A DNA stretch of 64,000 nt, taken from Alphaproteobacteria bacterium PA2 (GTDB lineage Bacteria; Pseudomonadota; Alphaproteobacteria; Caulobacterales; Caulobacteraceae). Position numbers and translations under genes: made by a program. The DNA lies in the NCBI GenBank assembly GCA_002256425.1, contig NKIZ01000001.1, positions 1,709,001-1,773,000 on the forward strand, written 5' to 3'. A model generated the notes under the pieces. It was not told where the DNA came from. It made no database searches and saw only the letters and a program-made list of their open reading frames with translations. Numbering within the stretch: the stretch's first letter is position 1; every line of letters starts with the position of its first letter. Of the stretch, positions 61,052 through 64,000 are shown in pieces.

Positions 61052-62932
61052 ATGTTCAGCTCCATCCTCGTCGCCAATCGTGGTGAGATCGCTCGCCGCA
61101 TCTTCCGCACAGCCCGCCGGATGGGGATTGCGACTTTAGCGGTCTATTCCGACGCGGATGCCGATAGCGCCCACGTCCGCGACGCAGATCATGGGGTCAG
61201 GATCGGACCGGCGCCTGCCCGGGAAAGCTATCTCTTGCCAGAGGCGGTTCTTGCCGCCGCCAGGGAAGCCGGGGCTGAAGCCATTCATCCCGGCTATGGT
61301 TTTCTGTCAGAGAACGCAGACTTTGCCGAGGCCGTGATGGCCGCAGGCCTGATCTGGATTGGCCCGCCTCCGGCCGCCATCCGGGCCATGGGCCTGAAGG
61401 ACGCCGCCAAGGCCCTGATGATCCAGGCAGGCGTTCCGGTGACGCCTGGCTATCTCGGCGAAGACCAGGATGCCGGTCGCCTGCAGGCCGAGGCTGACCA
61501 GATCGGCTATCCGGTCCTCATCAAGGCGGTCGCCGGGGGCGGCGGCAAGGGCATGAGGCGGGTTGAAGATTCAGCAGGCTTCGGGGCTGCCCTGGCGTCT
61601 TGCCGTCGTGAGGCCGCCGCAGCCTTTGGCGATGAACGGGTCCTGATCGAGAAATATGTCTCCCGGCCCAGGCACATCGAAGTCCAGGTTTTCGGCGATC
61701 AGTCCGGTCAGGTCGTCCATCTGTTCGAGCGGGATTGCTCACTGCAGAGGCGCCACCAGAAGGTCATCGAAGAGGCTCCCGCGCCTGGCATGACCGCAGC
61801 GGCCCGTGAGGCCATTACGTCAGCCGCCGTGAAGGCGGCCAAGGCGGTCGGCTATGTCGGCGCAGGGACGATTGAGTTCATCGCCGACGCCAGCGAGGGC
61901 CTGAGACCGGACCGCATCTGGTTCATGGAGATGAATACCCGGCTGCAGGTCGAGCATCCGGTCACAGAAGCCGTCACAGGCGTTGACCTTGTGGAGTGGC
62001 AGATCCGCGTGGCGGCGGGGGAGGGGCTGCCCCTGTCCCAGGAACAGATCCGCCTTTCCGGGCATGCCATCGAGGCCCGGCTCTACGCGGAGAATCCGGC
62101 CAGCGGATTCCTGCCGTCCATCGGATCCCTCGATCACTTCCGCCTGCCCGAAGGCGTTCGGGTCGACAGCGCCGTGGAAGAGGGTGACGAGGTCACTCCT
62201 CATTATGACCCGATGATCGCCAAGCTGATTGCCCATGCGTCCACCCGGGAGGGCGCCTCTGATCAACTGGCGGAGGCCTGTGCTTCGGTCGAGGTCTGGC
62301 CCTTGAAGACCAATGCCGGCTTCCTTGCCCGCTGCCTTGACCACGCGGATTTCATCTCGGGCGATGTGGACACCGGGTTCATCGAGCAGCGGCTGGAGGC
62401 CCTGGCGCAAAGGCCCGATCCCTCCGAGGCTCTCTTGACGGTCGCTGCTGCTGCGCTGATTGCCGCTGGCGATGACGAGGCAGCTAGCCCCTGGACAGAC
62501 CTGACCGGGTTCCGCCTGAATGCACCGCCTGCGCCGGATCTGCGTGTCTACCTGGATGGCGTGGCCTTGGAGGCTCCCGTCGCCGATGAGGACTTCGAGG
62601 CTGACATACTGATGCATGATGACGCCGTGATCCTGTTCGAAGGCGGCGAGACCTATGTGATTGAAGGCCGTCCCCCCGTGAAGGACCTTGCTGCCCTGGC
62701 GGCGGGAGACGGAGACATCCGGTCACCCATGCCCGGCAAGGTGGTCTCTGTTGGCGTAGCCCTTGGTGACAGCGTCACCAGGGGACAGGTCCTGCTGGTG
62801 CTGGAAGCCATGAAAATGGAGCACGCCATGACGGCGCCGTTCGACGGCGTGGTTGAGGTCCTGTCTGTTTCGACTGGCGATCAGGTCAGTGAAGGCGTCG
62901 CCCTGGCGCGACTGAAGAGTCTGGCGCCGTGA
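61052..62932 (+). CDS. liuD: methylcrotonyl-CoA carboxylase alpha subunit
   Basis: 626 aa. Biotin carboxylase domain (about 1-450) with SILVANRGEIARRIFRTA, HPGYGFLSENADFAEA, KAVAGGGGKGMR, ERDCSLQRRHQKVIEEAPA and EMNTRLQVEHPVTEAVTG; a BT-like segment; and a C-terminal biotinyl domain with Lys in EAMKMEH (about 595). Biotin carboxylation feeds the liuB transferase. It is shorter and distinct from pccA of the same window, in line with a different acyl-CoA. It overlaps the DUF1489 gene by 4 bp. Confidence 0.95.
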   Translation: MFSSILVANRGEIARRIFRTARRMGIATLAVYSDADADSAHVRDADHGVRIGPAPARESYLLPEAVLAAAREAGAEAIHPGYGFLSENADFAEAVMAAGLIWIGPPPAAIRAMGLKDAAKALMIQAGVPVTPGYLGEDQDAGRLQAEADQIGYPVLIKAVAGGGGKGMRRVEDSAGFGAALASCRREAAAAFGDERVLIEKYVSRPRHIEVQVFGDQSGQVVHLFERDCSLQRRHQKVIEEAPAPGMTAAAREAITSAAVKAAKAVGYVGAGTIEFIADASEGLRPDRIWFMEMNTRLQVEHPVTEAVTGVDLVEWQIRVAAGEGLPLSQEQIRLSGHAIEARLYAENPASGFLPSIGSLDHFRLPEGVRVDSAVEEGDEVTPHYDPMIAKLIAHASTREGASDQLAEACASVEVWPLKTNAGFLARCLDHADFISGDVDTGFIEQRLEALAQRPDPSEALLTVAAAALIAAGDDEAASPWTDLTGFRLNAPPAPDLRVYLDGVALEAPVADEDFEADILMHDDAVILFEGGETYVIEGRPPVKDLAALAAGDGDIRSPMPGKVVSVGVALGDSVTRGQVLLVLEAMKMEHAMTAPFDGVVEVLSVSTGDQVSEGVALARLKSLAP

Positions 62933-63330
62933 CCCTCCACATGATCCGCCTCTGCGTTGGCTGTGACACCATTGATGAGCTGGTGGACTGGCATTCCGCC
63001 CGGCCTGGACCTTGGCTTCTGCATACCCGCATGACGCCCAAGCGGGCGGACGAATTGCTGGAGGGCGGATCACTGTACCGGATCTTCAAGGGCATGATCC
63101 TTTGTCGACAGCAGATTCTGGAAATCCGGAAGGTGGGCGAGGGCGCAGCTGCAAGGTGCGAGATGGCGCTCAGCCCGGACATCATCAAGGTCGCGCCGAC
63201 CCCACGACGGGCCTTCCAGGGTTGGCGATACCTGGATCCGAAGGATGCGCCGCCCGATCTGCCATCAGGGGGCGATGCGGAAATTCCTGACGATCTGGCC
63301 CGGCAGCTCCGCGAGGTCGGCGCCTGGTAA
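62929..63330 (+). CDS. DUF1489 family protein
   Basis: 133 aa, a small cytoplasmic protein found mainly in alphaproteobacteria. DUF1489 features are LCVGCDTIDELVDWHSAR, TRMTPKRADELLEGGSLYRIFKGMILCRQQIL and FQGWRYLDPKDAP. The function is unknown. Start overlaps the liuD stop by 4 bp (ATGA-type), so it is the last cotranslated gene of the cluster; a functional link to leucine catabolism is not established. Confidence 0.88.
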   Translation: MTLHMIRLCVGCDTIDELVDWHSARPGPWLLHTRMTPKRADELLEGGSLYRIFKGMILCRQQILEIRKVGEGAAARCEMALSPDIIKVAPTPRRAFQGWRYLDPKDAPPDLPSGGDAEIPDDLARQLREVGAW

Positions 63331-63464
63331 CCGGCTGATTGCCGCAGGATCCTGCTTCGTCCACAGGCTGATGGCCGGTCTGCGTTGACGATCTGCCGGA
63401 CCTGGGCACAGGTTAGTTTCAGTTCGCCGGGTATGATCCAGGTGTCGAGTGGAGCGTTTCGTTC

Positions 63465-64000
63465 ATGGCCCAACCCAAGGTCATCGTCATCGGCAATGAA
63501 AAAGGCGGAGCCGGCAAGTCGACCCTGGCCATTCACCTGGTGACTGGGCTGCTCCACGGTGGCGCGACGGTCTCGATCATCGATCTGGATATTCGCCAGC
63601 AGTCCCTGGGTCACTTTTTCTCCAACCGCAGGGCCTGGCTTGCGGCCAATGGCCAGACGGCGCCAATGCCGACGGAGCATGCGCTGGAGGCCGGGCTGGC
63701 TTCCCAGCCGGAGGACGTGGTCCTGGCCAGGTTCCAGGCCGCCCTCGACGAAGCTGCAGGCTCTGACTTCATCCTGATCGACACCCCCGGCGCCGACACA
63801 GCCCTGAGCCGCGCTGCGCACGGACGGGCCGACCTGATCGTGACGCCGATGAATGACAGTTTTGTCGACTTTGACACCCTCGGGGTCGTGGATCCCGTAA
63901 CCCTGGAATTGAAACGCCCCAGCCTCTACTCCGAGACCGTCTGGAACAGTCGCAAGCAAAGGGCCATGGACTCCGGCCAGTCCATTGATTGGGTGGTTCT
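63465..64000 (+). CDS. mipZ: MipZ division-site regulator, N-terminal part
   Basis: Starts at ATG 63465 and runs open past the window end, so only the first 178 residues are visible. The deviant Walker A VIGNEKGGAGKSTLAIHL (K13, K18), IIDLDIRQQS and LIDTPGADTALSR, VTPMNDSFVDFDTLGVVDPVTLELKRPSLYS-type signatures (in part) are those of MipZ, the ParA-like ATPase that positions FtsZ from ParB at the poles. GGAG lies 11 bases upstream. TTGACG at 63385-63390 could be its -35 element. The family is confined to alphaproteobacteria and is the strongest taxonomic clue in the window. Confidence 0.95.
   Translation, partial: MAQPKVIVIGNEKGGAGKSTLAIHLVTGLLHGGATVSIIDLDIRQQSLGHFFSNRRAWLAANGQTAPMPTEHALEAGLASQPEDVVLARFQAALDEAAGSDFILIDTPGADTALSRAAHGRADLIVTPMNDSFVDFDTLGVVDPVTLELKRPSLYSETVWNSRKQRAMDSGQSIDWVV

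Noticed and set aside
63385..63420. Housekeeping promoter for mipZ (TTGACG with GTTAGTTT)
   Set aside because: The distance between the two elements is about 21-22 nt, too long for a reliable promoter call.
1..64000. CRISPR arrays, rRNA genes, transposases
   Set aside because: I found no regularly spaced repeats, no rRNA signatures and no transposase-like protein.

Overview
The window is GC-rich DNA from an alphaproteobacterium, most likely Caulobacterales (Caulobacter or Phenylobacterium type). The best evidence is a mipZ gene cut by the right edge. Supporting features are a class II DAHP synthase, an alphaproteobacterial-type glutathione reductase, a tRNA-Leu next to mgtE, and promoters resembling the Caulobacter housekeeping form (TTGaCgS, 10-14 nt, GCtANAWC). 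Genes are tightly packed. There is no rRNA operon, CRISPR array, prophage or recognisable transposase.

Layout. 1-3210: lower meta-cleavage pathway (end of an acylating acetaldehyde dehydrogenase, hydroxy-oxovalerate aldolase, a small cytochrome c, and an oxopentenoate hydratase behind an IclR regulator). 3463-14367: a run of exported proteins (cupin, aldose-epimerase-like protein, cytochrome c-PQQ sugar dehydrogenase fusion, TonB-dependent receptor, two NHL propellers, SMP-30 lactonase). Together these read as outer-membrane uptake plus periplasmic oxidation of a sugar-like or lactone-forming compound. 14853-21901: tRNA-Val and housekeeping genes gph, glmU, rpiA, gor, an O-antigen-ligase-like protein and class II aroG. 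21898-25562: a GGCT-like protein, a yceI-oxidoreductase pair and a MATE pump.

25563-26160 is an AT-rich patch with an orphan membrane protein. 26343-28202 is a compact ECF41 sigma-factor operon with a matching promoter. 28199-31421 holds a DUF429 protein, a haloalkane dehalogenase, two copies of a 125-bp palindromic repeat, and an NADP oxidoreductase. 31544-37684 holds a Gfo/Idh/MocA enzyme, glutathione peroxidase, an operon of two MaoC-like hydratases with an MHS permease and an acryloyl-CoA reductase-like enzyme, and a solitary LanC-like protein. 37760-42364 holds ilvD, a YgeA-type racemase, an NnrU protein, a tail-anchored-looking unknown and xthA.

42506-49448 contains propionyl-CoA carboxylase (pccB and pccA) separated by a small kinase, an amidohydrolase, a two-TM channel and msrB. 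49484-53830 contains a DUF805 protein, lipB, a tiny FliN-like protein, tRNA-Leu, mgtE and a membrane-anchored GH24 lysozyme. 53873-63330 is a leucine/isovalerate degradation (liu) cluster with DUF3574, DUF3667 and DUF1489 genes interspersed and a divergent cNMP-patatin protein. mipZ follows.

How the genes fit together. Meta-cleavage products, isovaleryl-CoA and propionyl-CoA all feed central acyl-CoA metabolism, so acyl-CoA catabolism is the main theme. No single region is clearly an undescribed system. The strongest leads are the periplasmic oxidation module, the self-contained ECF41 unit, the solitary LanC-like enzyme and a tiny ORF with a near-perfect Shine-Dalgarno sequence at 55543-55605.
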